Notes under the pieces: model-generated
What the model saw: the letters and a program-made list of their open reading frames with translations, nothing else
Databases searched by the model: none
Told to the model about the DNA's origin: nothing
Position numbers and translations under genes: made by a program
DNA from: Pelagophyceae sp. CCMP2097
Taxonomy: Eukaryota; Sar; Pelagophyceae
Assembly (NCBI GenBank): GCA_026770575.1
Contig: MU657195.1
Location: 58,803-122,802 of the forward strand
Length of the DNA stretch: 64,000 bases
Direction: 5' to 3'
Shown here: positions 33,948 through 44,737 of the stretch, piece by piece
Position numbering within the stretch: position 1 is the stretch's first letter
Layout of the letters: the number at the start of each line of letters is the position of its first letter

Positions 33948-34890
33948 GCAGGAAGGAGTTTGCGAGGGGGTGCAGGGGCGGTAGAGCGTGAAAATGGCGT
34001 CGGGAGCGCGCGACGCGCCCGTACACGTGGCCACGGCGAGGCCTCTCCAATGGGAAGCGCTCATCCGCGCACGCGCTAGCCAAGCGATTGGACGCCGCCT
34101 CTCGGCAAGAGGCCAGAGGTCACTCGCGGGGTGGTGGCTGGCGGCCTGAGATTATTCGCAGTTCCGGAAATCTGTTGCCGGAAACGACCCTGTATAAGCC
34201 CGCAGTTGAAGGCCGCCCGTCGGCCAGAGGCCGACGGATTGGAGCCCCTCGCCGGCCAACAGCCTGCGGATTGAGGCCGCGCGTCGGTTGAAGGCAGGCG
34301 AATTGAGGTCATTGCCACCCAGATGGCCGGCAGCCGGATGGTGCTCGCCCGCAGTAGGCAGGCGATTTGAAGCCTGTTGCTGGCAGAGGGACGTGGGCCG
34401 AAGGCCGCTCGTCGTCCAGAGGACGGCGGCTTGGGCCATCTCATTGGTTGGAGGTTAGAGACCAGAGGCTAATGGACGGCGGCCATGAATATGGCATTGA
34501 ATGCCAGAGGCCACTCGTCGGTCAGCACCCTCGTTTATCAGCGTGGGTAGTCACCAGTAGTATGCGGCCCCGGTGTTGTCCCATAGACGGCCTTGGAGAA
34601 GGCCCTGGAGACGCCCTCCGAGACGGGTTCGATGCGTTTCCGGAGACGGCCCGATGCGGCCACTCGGCGGTTTATGATACCCCTTAAAGGCGCCGTCGAC
34701 GTCTCGCCGACTTTCACTTTGACGACCCCTTGGCGGTTTCCGACGTTCTTTTACGTCTTTTGTTGTCCGACGGGGGTCGGTTCGTAGACGGTCCGATGCG
34801 GACGGTCCCATACATGGTTGCGCGGCTGGGCTCGAGGAGTGCGGCGCAGAGTCTGGGCAGGCCACGTGCCGTAGCAGCCTCTAGAGCGGC
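33948..34890. repeat. Degenerate repeat tract GCCAGAGGCC / GAGGCCGCGCGTCGG
   Basis: About 34080-34560 consists of degenerate units of roughly 25-45 bases (GGCCAGAGGCCGACGGATTG, GAGGCCGCGCGTCGGTTGAA). 34580-34680 changes to GGAGACGCCCTCCGAGACGG-like words. This resembles the intronic arrays elsewhere, but no flanking exons could be proved except the methyltransferase-like piece to the right. Confidence 0.5.
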
Positions 34891-35127
34891 TCAGCGTTGC
34901 CATCGCGCTCTCGAGAGGTCGACGTTGTCTAGGCGCGCGAATTTGCCGCGTGCGCGTAGCGCGGCGTTGGAGAGGCCCATGCCGCAGCCGAGGTCTATGC
35001 ACGCGCCGAGGGACCTACCGGCGGCGGCGAAGAGCGCGGCGGCGCAGAGGGCGTTTGCGACTTGAGCGCCTCTGCCAGGTGCAAATCGTATCTCCCTCGT
35101 GCCGGGGTCGATGGCTAGCGTGCGCCG
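34891..35127 (-). pseudogene. SAM-dependent methyltransferase-like exon or fragment
   Basis: On the minus strand, LAIDPGTREIRFAPGRGAQV leads into a helix-forming ALCAAALFAAAG and then CIDLGCGMGLSNAAL, a classical motif I with GxG. The frame ends at 34893 (TGA) soon after motif I. The upstream side is closed by TAA at 35130, but CTAG acceptors at about 35117 and open frames at 35160-35320 (AQALSTWICQQSRAAADDPR) suggest further exons. Could be a live multi-exon gene or a remnant. Confidence 0.45.
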
Positions 35128-35329
35128 TTAGCCTCGGTCGCGACATCGGCGAGCTCGAGGCCCTGCGTCGCGCTGCCGTAGCCGAGCTGCATGGTCGCGT
35201 CCTACGTCGCAAAGCGGTGCCGCTCAAGAGCGTCTGTTGGGCGCGCGGGTCGTCCGCGGCCGCGCGAGACTGCTGGCAGATCCAAGTGGACAGCGCCTGG
35301 GCCCTAGCGAGGGCCTAGTCGCGGTCAGT

Positions 35330-36019
35330 ACGGACTTTGGCAATTGTAATATAAATCTCCGGGGTCGGAGAGGAGAGTACGGAGATGAGACTGGTCGAGG
35401 TCTCCCCGGAACGCGAGGGGGATAGAGTGGGGATAGCGAGTCGAAGAGCTCAACCGTTTCTTTGGTCTTCTCAAAGTTTTTGACAGCAGGCTCCTGTTGC
35501 CAACCTGGGTGGGGCTTCTCGAGAAGGACGCCGCGCTCCTCCCAGCACCGGGCCGCGCTACAATTGTAATCCCGTTTGCCGAAAGAGTGCGCCTTTCCGG
35601 GCTTAACCCTAACCGCACGGCAGCGACGGCCACTGTCGAGTGCGATGCAGCTACAGATAACCAGCACCCTCCACGGGTTGGATTCCCGACGCGCGGTCGG
35701 CCGCGTCTGCTCTCGACGCCGTATTCGGAGCTCCCTGGCGCTTTCCTCTCCTGAGCTCCCGCCGGACTGCGGGGGAGCACAGTCGGCGGGCCCAAAGAGG
35801 ACCCTCTCGTACTCTATTGTATAATACATTGCACGGGAGCAGGGCATCCTGCCGACAAAGGCTTACCGGAACGCCTCCCCAGCGTGATACTCGCCATAAC
35901 CAAAAAGAGGATTACGACGGAGGCCCGCGCGGGTCCCGCGTCTCGGCGGCATCCAGCTCGAACGGCCATGCACATCGGGGAACATCCGTTATACGGCGGG
36001 GCGGCCTGCCGCGTCACGC
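35330..36019. other. Intergenic, no gene recognised
   Basis: A long open frame on the minus strand (35224-35847) has no motif and its composition looks non-coding. The last part (35880-36019) may be diverged 3' flank of the MYND pseudogene. Confidence 0.35.
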
Positions 36020-36900
36020 CAGGAAGTTGTCGACCGCCGCCGCAGCGCCGTCGTGCCCAATTGGCCGCGGTGCGCTTGTAGAGGCGCAGCGCCTCGTCGA
36101 GGTCCTGCGGCACGCGGCACGCCTAGGCCGTTTTCAGAACACACGCCGAGGTTGAAGAGCGCCTTCGCGTCGCCCTGCGCCGCGGCGAGGCGCCACCACC
36201 GCGCAGCTTCGCCGTGCGACTGCGCCACGCCCTGGCCGTGGAACATACCGCCGAGATTGGCTTGAACGAGAGGAAATCCTTGGTCGGCTCCTCGTCGGTA
36301 CCACAGCGCGGCGATCTTGTAGTCGACCTTGACGCCTCGCCCTTGAGCGTAACATAACCCCAGATTATGCTGAGCTCCTGGATGCCCTTGCGCGGCAGCG
36401 CGCTCGTATAACTGAAAATAAGCTGAAAGCTCCGCTGGAGGCCCATGCCACCCTCGCGGTACATGCCTCCGAGCATGACCTGCGCCTCGGCGTTGCCCTT
36501 GTCCACGTGCTTCTGCACCCGATGCACCCACTCGGCATCCGACTTGGGGGCCGGCGCTCGGCAGAGCGGGCAGCGCTCGTCGTGCTGCGGCACTTGATGT
36601 GGCAGTCCCTGCAAATCGAATTGCAGCAGCAGTCGTAGAATGTCGCGTCAACATTGTCTGGAAGCAAATCGAGGCAGATGGCGCACGTGTCGCGCCAGGA
36701 CAGCGCGTCGTCGTTCGGCGCGGCCTCTGCCTTGGCCACCCGAGCAGCCGATAAGCGCGCTTGGCGCCATCCGCCAACAAGACGTCCTCGACGATGGGCG
36801 TCTCCTCTTTGGGCTTCTTTTCCGGCATGGGCGTATCCAGGAGGCGGCCCTGGAAGTCGGCGGCGAGCTGCTTGCACTGCGTCTTGTGCCCTCGTTGCCA

Positions 36901-37890
36901 GTAAAGGCCCCCGCAGGGGCCGAGAGTCCATCACTATCTAAGCACTGTACTTGTTGCCGTGTTCGCGCCGCAGCCGCGGTCACGTGGTAATTTTTGTTCG
37001 CTTACTTGGGGACCCAGCCACTTTGCCGGATTTGACCCTTCAAGGCAAAGTTTTTGGCAAACGTGGTTCCAAATTTCGGACCGGCAAAGTTAGAAAAGTT
37101 TTCGGGGTTCCTGGAATTTTGAGTTTAATATTTTAACATTTTGTTAGCGGCGTTTCAAAATTTCTAACGCTTTTCGGTCCTTTCATTACGCGCTCGACCT
37201 TAGCAGGTCGCGCTGAGGGCCGCGCTCGCGTCTCTCGCGACGGATTGTAAGGGGTCATGCAGCCCCGCATCGGCGGCGGCTCGCGGGCGTGGCCGTCCTC
37301 GGAGATGTATTTACTTTGAATCTTACTCCCAGGGATGGTAAATACTGGCAATTTCTTGAGTAAGGAAGCAAGCAGCAAGTACTATACGGTACGGGGTAAA
37401 CTACAATCCAGTATAGCCGACGAGACGACGACGACGGGCGTCTCTCGCGACCCAGAAGACCCCGCCAAGTCGGGGCGCTGCCGAAGTGCGTGGGCCGTGA
37501 CCGGCAAAGTTCAACGCCGACGAGGGTCCCTTCCAGCGGACGGCAAAAACGGGTTTTCTAATTTTGTCGCTTTTGATTTTCGGGGTCCAATTTTTGAGGA
37601 CTGCAAATGGCGAAATGGCAAAGTGGCTGGGTCCCCCAGTATATGCGTCCAAGGATCGGCGGGATGCCGCAAGCAAAGCTTTTTACAGGTGAAACTGAAG
37701 TTGCACTTTTAAAAACGTTCAAAAAATGAATTTTTAAATTACAAGAAATGTTTTGCTGAAAAATGAAAATGGCCGAGATTTCAAAAGGCCGCTAATTACG
37801 TTTACGGGACCGCGGCGGGCTACTATCAGTTCGAGGGAAGGTGCAGTTCTTAGATAGTAATAGGCGCCCGGCCCCTGCGGGGCCCTGTAC
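36901..37890. mobile_element. 990-bp TIR element with CCCCGCAGGGGCC ends (inside MYND copy 3)
   Basis: The two termini match as inverted repeats over about 49 bases with several mismatches: GTAAAGGCCCCCGCAGGGGC on the left and, read inward on the other strand, GTACAGGGCCCCGCAGGGGC on the right; both continue through ACTATCTAAG. The ends coincide with the two halves of the disrupted gene. Another TIR element is nested at 37005-37639. Confidence 0.82.
37005..37639. mobile_element. TA-flanked MITE (CTGGGGGACCCAGCCA family), nested
   Basis: Ends CTTGGGGACCCAGCCACTTT(GCC) and CTGGGGGACCCAGCCACTTT(GCC) read inward, each flanked by TA (37003-37004, 37640-37641). A related element is nested in another transposon at 55586-55967. 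Confidence 0.75.
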
Positions 37891-38183
37891 GAGCTGGTAC
37901 GCCTTGGAGCAGTAGTGGCGCGATTTGCACTTGATGCAGTGCTTGCCGCCCGGCGCGTGGCAGACGCAGCAGGGCTTCGGGGCGGCGGCCGGCGGCTCGG
38001 CCATTTTTTTCGGAGCGTCGGCCCGGCGCGCCGAAGCGGACCTCACCTCGCGAGGCGCAGCTGCTTGGCAGTGCTGCGAGGCGCACCGATACTACACAGG
38101 TTGGATTTGCCCCAGACCTCTCTTTTTAAAAATCTCTCTCTTGAGATCAAAGTTGCTTTTGGCGAAACACGTTCGGGATTTAA

Positions 38184-38599
38184 CGATCCCCTCTCTCGCA
38201 AACCGGAGGACACCGGTCCGTCCGTGCAGTTTTAAAGGCCCTAAGGAGCAGTTCGAGGCGCTGCGGCGGCCTGTGATGCTCGGCGTTGGCTGGGTTAAAT
38301 CGGGGAAGGACGTGGCTTCAATCGAGCGCGCTGTGCGCGCCGGAACGCTCATAAACACCGTAGTTGCCCTCGAGGAGAGGACTAGATTTAGTCCCCGTTG
38401 GCTCCTCGTTAAGACCCTGCCTTCTAGGAGGAGCCGCATGCCCAGAGCAGCTCACGGGACACTCATGACACCCCCAAAGGCGACTCACGCCAGCCCAAAC
38501 CCGTCTGGCTGGCCGGGAACCGGCCATTATGAGGCCTCATAAGGTCAATTGTTCGTCACGGACGGAGCGGTGTCCTCCAGTTTACTAGAGAGGGGATCG
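38184..38599. mobile_element. MITE with CGATCCCC ends, copy 2
   Basis: 416 bases, inverted relative to 20552-20958 and highly similar throughout (e.g. both carry TCCTCTCCTCGAGG-type and GGCATGCGGCTCCTCCTAGA segments). TIRs of about 40 bases contain GGAGGACACCG. Confidence 0.82.
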
Positions 38600-39108
38600 A
38601 AAAGAGCCCCCCGGGAGCTCGGAGTCCGACCTCAGCTAGCCGCGACGCGCGAGGACTCACGGGGCCGGGCTTTGCCGACGGGTCGAGATCGTGGCCTCTT
38701 ACCGCCCCTCGCGATTGCGCGGCGCCGGCGAGTCGGAGGCGGGCGCGGCGGCGGCGAGGCGGGTGCGGCGGCGTCGACGTTTGCGGGCGCGACGTCGGCC
38801 GCCGCGCGGAGCCGTTTGCCGCCGCGCGGAGCCGTCGGCCGCCGCGAAGCCGCGCGCGCGTCGGTGTGGCGTGCCGATGTGTGGCGCGTCGTTTGAGCCT
38901 CAGCGCGGTGCTTTGGGCCGCGCGCGGCCGGCTGAATGGCAAAAGTTTCCGCCGTGGTCTCGGGCCGCGGGTAACGGCGTCGAAAGATGCGGTCGCAGAC
39001 GTCAGCGGTGTTCGGCGCGGTCTGCTATTCGGTCGGCGATTCGGAGGAGCGCCCGCAGTTGCGGCGCGGAGAGGGAGAGCACGGCCTTCCGTTGCGAGGC
39101 GTCCAGAG
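38600..39108. other. GC-rich 3' flank of the RNase H gene
   Basis: Arg/Ala-coding GC-rich sequence with GCCGCGCGGAGCCGT repeated near 38810-38840. A minus-strand segment 39186-39002 (…VLTLDASQRKAVLSLSAPQL…) is coding-like and could be an alternative last exon of the RNase H gene after acceptor CACGTGCAG, but its phase does not match the candidate donor. Confidence 0.4.
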
Positions 39109-42100
39109 TCAAGACGTGGCCTTGCAGCTCCGCGTCGAAGACTTCGAGCCTGGCGACGCGTATATGCGCGGCGTGGAAAGGAACGACTGCACGTGGCACG
39201 CAATTACTGACCTTTCAACGAGATCTTCTCGAGGGCCGGAAACGTCGAGGCCGTGGCTCCGGAGCGCCATCTTCAAATCGGGAACGGCAAATGCGCGAAA
39301 CATGGAGACCCGCGGCGCCGCGCCGGACGCCGTCGAATCCGCCGAACCGTCCAAGTCGCCCGCTCGAGGCGGGCCGTCTTCGTCCACCAGAGTTGTGCGG
39401 CGGTCCAAAACGTCCGACGAAGCGAGGCCTTCCAATGCGGGCGGCGCGTGGCCCGCGAGCCTGGCATCCGATGTACGCCTGGGGTGTGGTGGGACGTCGG
39501 ACGCACCGTTCCAAAAGGCACCGTTCTAAAAGTTCGGATTTTCTCCCTGAAACTTTCAATCCCGCGGCGCGGAGGCGGGCCTGCAGTTCCGCCACCGTCA
39601 GCAACGCCAGGCCGGTGGACGACACCTTGAGCGCCGCCACCGCCGGCGGGCCCGCGGCCGTCGCCGCCGTCGGTCCGTCGGCCGGCTCCGTCGGGCCGGC
39701 GATTGCGGCGTTTGCGCCTCGCGCCGCCGGCGCTGCGAGGCTTTGGAGGACGCGGCGGCCGTCCATGGCTTGACCGGCGAGTTCGTCGGCGCGGTCGTTG
39801 AAGACGTCTCCGGAGTGGCCTTTAACATGGACAAAAGTGACACCGCCACCTGCACGCGACCATGCCAAAGGTTCCGCGCGGCGGGGTTGCATCCTGAAAG
39901 GGTTGCCATCGAGCCCTCGAATTGGGATGCCATTCGACCCATGTTGGATGGTCGAGTCCCAGAAAGGCCGTACGGGACCCATGCGCTTCCCTGCCCTGGA
40001 ACAAGGCCTTGCGAGCGACTGTGCAAGGGGCCGTGCAAGGCCCGTGCAACGAGTCAAGACTCGTCAAGGAGCCGTGCGAGGGTCCGTGCGAGGGGCCTCG
40101 CAGGGAGTGGGTTCGGTCTCCTCTGGAGACGCCTCTTTCGGACCCACGCCTCGACCAAGACGAAACTTGCTGTCCAGGGGCATCCCCACGACTCTAACAA
40201 ATGGCCTCGCAGGGGGCCGTACAGGAGGGGTTCCCCGCTCGAGTGAGGCGAGGGGCCGTCCAGAAAAGGTCTTCGGACGGACCGCGCAGTTCGGGCCCCG
40301 TGCAAGAGGGGGTTAGGCTTAGGCTTAGGCTTAGGGTTAGGCCCCTTTTCGAGGGAACGAGGGCCTCACAGGGCATCCAAAGGCCTTGCAAGGGCCCGTA
40401 CGAGGGGAGCGCATGAGAGGCCCGCCCTCCGACCGCACGAGGGCCGTTAGAGGCCAGGCGCCGTCACCCAAGCAGAGGGCCCTTGCAGATTTGGGCCGTC
40501 GCCCGTTTAGAGGCCCTTGCGAAGGATGAGTCGAGGCCCTTTGCAAGGAGCCTTGAAAGGAATCGTGCAGAGGGCAAGATCCTTGAAAGAGGCCTTGCAA
40601 AGGGCCCGTCCGTTTGGCTTTCCAAGGGCCCGGGAAAGGTCTTCTTGATCGGGCCTCGCACCCATGAGCCTATACGGCATCCCCGGCGCGAGCCTCTATG
40701 GGGTGCGTCTCGGAATCCCACGACCCAGTCGGCAGCTCAGGCAACACGGGCACTCTGTGCAAAAATTAAAGGCCCAGGGTAGATGGGTTCGAAGAAGCGT
40801 CAACAACGGCCGTAGACGTCCCTCTGCCGTTTTCTGCCGTTTCTCGGTCCGAGTCGGCCACCGTCCAGAGGGGCCGTGTAGAGGGGCCTTGGAAGAGGGA
40901 CCGTGCAGAGGGGCAGTCTCAAGATACCCCCTCCGTCCAGAGGCTGCGGCGGGTCCGACGCGGCCGCTGAGAAGTCCGCGAAAGAGGCCGCTGAGCGGCC
41001 CGGAGAAAGGGGGCATCCCAGAGGGGCCGCCTCCAAGGGTCTTGCAGAGGGACCGTTTCGAGGGACGGAGACCGTCGTCTCGAGGGGCCGCCGAAAAGGG
41101 ACCGTGCACAAGGGCCGTCTCGAGGACCCTTTCGAGGAGCCGTCGAGTGTTTGTCTCGATGGGCCGTCCAGAGGGACTGTCTCGAGTCACCCTCTGTCGA
41201 GAGACCGCCTCCAGAAACCGTCCAAAGGACCGGCCCTGATCCCTGTGCCGTCGCTCCGGGTCGGCCACCACACCGAGGGGCCGTCCAGAGGGGCCGTGTA
41301 GAGGTACCACCCAGAGGGGTTGTCCAGAGGGACCTTCGAGAGGGATCGTCGAGAGGACCGTCCAGAGAGACCGCCGAGAGGACCGTCCAGAGAGACCGTC
41401 TAGAGGGTCTTTCTAGAGGGGTCCAGAGGGGCCGTCTAGAAGGACCTTCCAGAGGGGCCATCCAGAAGAACCGTCCAGAGGGACCCTTTAAATAGACTGT
41501 CCATAGGGACCGTCCAGAGGGGCCATGTAGAGAGAGACCAAAGGGGCCATCCAGAGGGCCCATTCAAAGGGCCCGTCCAGAGACACCGTCCAGATACACA
41601 GTCCAGAGGGACCGTCCAGAGGGACTGTCTAGAGGGGTTCTGAGGAGCCGCCCAGAGGGGCCGCCCAGAGGGCTGTTCAAAGGGCCTGTCCAGAGGGGCC
41701 GTCCAGAGGAGCCATCTCAATGGACCGTCCAGAGGGACCGTCAAGAGGGGCCGTTTTTTGGGGCGGCACCGCGCGTCCTTTGGGAGCACCGCTGTGACGG
41801 TTCGGATTTTCCGGTTGCAAAGATCCGTGCGTGGGGGCTTGATAGGGCACGTAAAAGAGGCCTTGCAAGTGGCCGCGAAAGAGGCCTTGCAGGGGGCCGT
41901 CCGGAGATTGCAAGGAACCGTGGGTGCAGGCTTGCAAGGGCCCCGCAAAGAGGCCTCGCAAGTGATCGCGCAGAGGCCTTGACCACCCGTTTGGCTTTCC
42001 AAGGACCCGGGCAATGGTGGTTTCGACCGGGCCTCGCACCCAGGAGCCCAGACGACATCAAATATGAGCCCATCGTATGCATCCCACAATGTGGTACCTC

Positions 42101-44343
42101 GGTGGTTCCGGTTGCCGCGCTCACGCATGCTGCGACAAGAACCCCGTGAGAAGGTTCTCTTAGGCAAAGGTCCCTGCGACGAGGCCCCCGCGACAAGGTC
42201 CCTGCGTCAAGAACCCCGTGGCAAGTGTCCTGTGACAAGTTGCCCGTGACAAGAACGCTGTGACAAAAACGCTGTGACAAGATCCCCGTGACGAGGTCCC
42301 CGTGAAACGTCCCCTTTGACGAAATCCCTTTGGCGAGGCCCCCTTTGACACGCAACCGAGAACCCCCTTGGCAAGGTCCCCGTGGCAAGGTCCCATCGGC
42401 GACTTCCTACGACAAGTTTCCGTGCTTCCGGACGCGGCCCAGACTTCGCCGCTTGACTTCCGCCGAGAGCAGCCGCCGGCACGTTCGGGCCAAAGCGACG
42501 TTCTTGGCCGCCTTGTAAACACCCTGCGTGATAAGCGCCTAGTGGGGTGCGGAGGCTACGGAATACTGCAGATTTAATATCAACATCATAATATTTCAAT
42601 ATCAATAATATTTATATAGTAGTAGTAATAATATCATTATTATTAATATTATAATACTTAAACGTTTATTATTATATTATTATTCATTATATTAGATCTA
42701 TAATTATAATTATATAATAATTGTATAATAATATATTGTCATTGTTATTATTATATTTATTATTTAATTTATATAATTATTAATTAATTTGTAATTGTAA
42801 TTGTAATTGTAATTGTAAATACTAATATACTTGTATGATATAAATATGACAATAATATGGTTTTCCGGATTTATGCGCGGCAAATACCGCGTACTTGCTG
42901 TCGTAGTGGATCACGGCGGCGCCGTGCGACCTACCGCCAAAGTCAAGCGTCGAGCGGCAGATGCCAGACATGGATCCTATTCCGAGGACCAGGGCCGCCC
43001 GTGTAGGACCGAAGCATGTATGGACTTCGCAGAGGGCGCCGTGTCCATCGCCGTGTCCATCGAGCCCTTCGAGGCCCGAATCGGGGGCCCGTCTCCGAGA
43101 GAAGAGCCGCAGAGCGTCCGTCTCGAGGCCCGTCTCAAGTCCGACTCCGGTCGAGGCCCGTCTCGGGTCCGATTCGGTCGAGCGGCCGTAGAGGGACCGT
43201 TCTCAGGCCGTGGGTCCGCCTCGGGTCTGTCTCGAATCCGTCTCGGGTCCGTCTCGGGCCTCTGGACCGTCCGTAGAAGCCCTTTCTCGGGTTCCGCCGC
43301 CTCGTCCAACGCCGCCGCAAACGCTTCGCGTTCGAGCCAGATCAGCGCCTCGGCGATGGCGGTCAACTCGGCCGTGTTGTTCGAGCAGACCTAGAATGCC
43401 CCTCTCCGCGTTGCGAGTCTGATTCTCGAGTCTGATTCTCGAGACATTCCACCCACCTCTGCGCCTCTAAAGTGCGCCGCCGTCGCGTCGATGAGCACGG
43501 GCCCGCGCAGCTCGGCGATGGAGCGGTTCGACTGCGTCACGACGACCTACTCGAAGCTGAAGAGGCAACGAAATCCGAAGAGGCGCCGGTGCACCACGCC
43601 TCTGTGCAAGTCTTCGCATCGCCGCTCGTTAAAGAACTGTTCGCATCGCCGCACTCCCGCCGCCTCTGCCGCCTCTGCCTTCTTTCGCCGGCGCCGGCTA
43701 AGGACGCCCCAGCCCGCGGGCTGCGCGCTCAGGTGGACCTATTTGGCGGCGCCGTCGCTCAGGCGCCGTCGCTCGGGTGGACCTCTTGGGCCGCTCCACA
43801 GCCGTCATCGGCGCGCGTCTTCGGCGCCCGCGCGTCGCCCTGGGGAAGTCCCTGGGACCGCCGGTGCCGGTGCACGTGTAGCCTCGGGGATTTCCGCCTC
43901 TGCCGTCGGCCGGGAGAGTGGACGCCGTCGGCGGGGAGCGCTCCCCGACGCCGCCGCGTACGTTTCGGTTGCCCAAACATCCACCATCTGTATACAGCCG
44001 CAGCAACGCATCCGCCGCGGGCCTACGCACGATTCAGCCGCGAGGGTGGCCACGCCCCGAGGATTTGGGCTTCTCGGTCCCGAGTGGGCTTCTCCGAGGG
44101 CGCCGCGGCCGAAGGGGTCTTGGAGGGCGCCGCGGCGGCGGTACGGCGCCGTCCCGGAGGCCACTTGCACACGCAGGCGCACCGCGTCGAAAACGGCCTC
44201 GCGGCGCGCCGCGGCGAGGGCGCGAGGGCGGTGGCGGCGAGCGGCGCGGCGTACGGCCCGGCCGCGCCGCGCCGAAACGCGAGGCCGCGCGCGTGGCCGG
44301 CGAGGGCCGGAGCGCCGCGCAGCGCGGTCGCGCGCGCCGCCAT
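39109..44343 (-). CDS. Organelle-type RNase H1 with two SAP motifs
   Basis: Cleaves the RNA strand of RNA:DNA hybrids. Exons: 44343-44183, 44022-43962, 43738-43706, 43546-43457, 43390-43323, 42930-42888, 42523-42445, 39849-39507, 39460-39109; phases agree and give 409 residues. Residues 1-54 are Ala/Arg/Pro-rich without acids (RGLAFRRGAAGPYAAPLAAT, ending PFSTR), a mitochondrial-type leader. The RNase H fold carries all four catalytic acids: D in LYTDGGCLGN, E in NNTAELTAIAEAL, D in HYDSKYA, D in FNDRADELA, plus VKGHSGD. Two SAP-like DNA-binding motifs follow: LTVAELQARLRAAGLKVSGR at about 260-292 and VPDLKMALRSHGLDVSG at about 350-377. The 44183 donor and the 3' end are least certain: a donor at 39212 could lead to a further exon. 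The 2.6 kb intron (39850-42444) is a repeat array. Confidence 0.88.
39850..42444 (-). repeat. 2.6 kb RNase H intron of degenerate repeats
   Basis: 40000-40660 carries TGCGAGGGGCC / CTTGCAAGGGCCC words; 40850-41760 is an array of GTCCAGAGGGACC and GTCCAGAGGGGCC (roughly 15-base steps); 41820-42000 repeats GAGGCCTTGCA; 42140-42410 repeats GTGACAAGGTCCC words like those in PEPC introns. A short TTAGGC run lies at about 40312-40340. Confidence 0.85.
42524..42887 (-). repeat. RNase H intron with AT-only island
   Basis: 364-base intron between the DSKYA exon and the GVYKAAKN exon. About 42575-42860 is almost pure A/T (TAATTATTATT words and a GTAATTGTAATTGTAATTG run) in otherwise GC-rich surroundings. 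Confidence 0.8.
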
Positions 44344-44737
44344 GCGGAGCGCGCGATTCGATGCGCGTCCGTTTCGCGGAGCTTTGCGGGACTAGAGCCG
44401 ATGCGTGTAGTCGACGTTGGAGTCGACGTTGCAACTTAGGTCCTTTCAAAGAGACTTCGGCCCTCGCGCGGCGGCTCGGCGGCGCCGCGGAGGCGGCTGC
44501 GGCGCGGGGTCTCTCGAGGCCGGGCCAAAAAAACTAATGAAAAAGGCGTCGCTGAAGATGAAAACGTCGCTGAAGGGACACCGAAGAAGTCTGCCGCGTG
44601 CGCACGTGCACGGCCGGCACCTGCAGGCGCGAGCTCTATAGCACGGCTCGGGCCTGGGCGCAGCGTGGCCCCGCCGGATCCACGCGCTCGCGGCTGGGCC
44701 GTCGCCGACCAGGCTGCGGCCAGGAACCGGCGAGCAG

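Larger units (their letters stand above)
36020..38004 (-). pseudogene. MYND-RING-Sel1 pseudogene, copy 3, split by a transposon
   Basis: The N-terminal part (38004-37891) encodes CCVCHAPGGKHCIKCKSRHY then CSKAYQLV; the rest resumes at 36900 with WQRGHKTQCKQLAADFQGRL. The 990-base TIR element at 36901-37890 sits between them. The body has further frameshifts: near 36775 (after VLLADG), near 36590 (in the KCRQHDERCPLC region), near 36420 and near 36110. RING-like (CAICLDLLP, CPLCRAP) and Sel1 pieces (NLGLCYAQGRGVKVDYKIAA) are still readable across frames. Confidence 0.85.

Noticed and set aside
37005..37639. The MYND interruptions as ordinary spliceosomal introns
   Set aside because: The interrupting sequences start and end with transposon TIRs rather than GT/AG, and the intact copy has no intron there.
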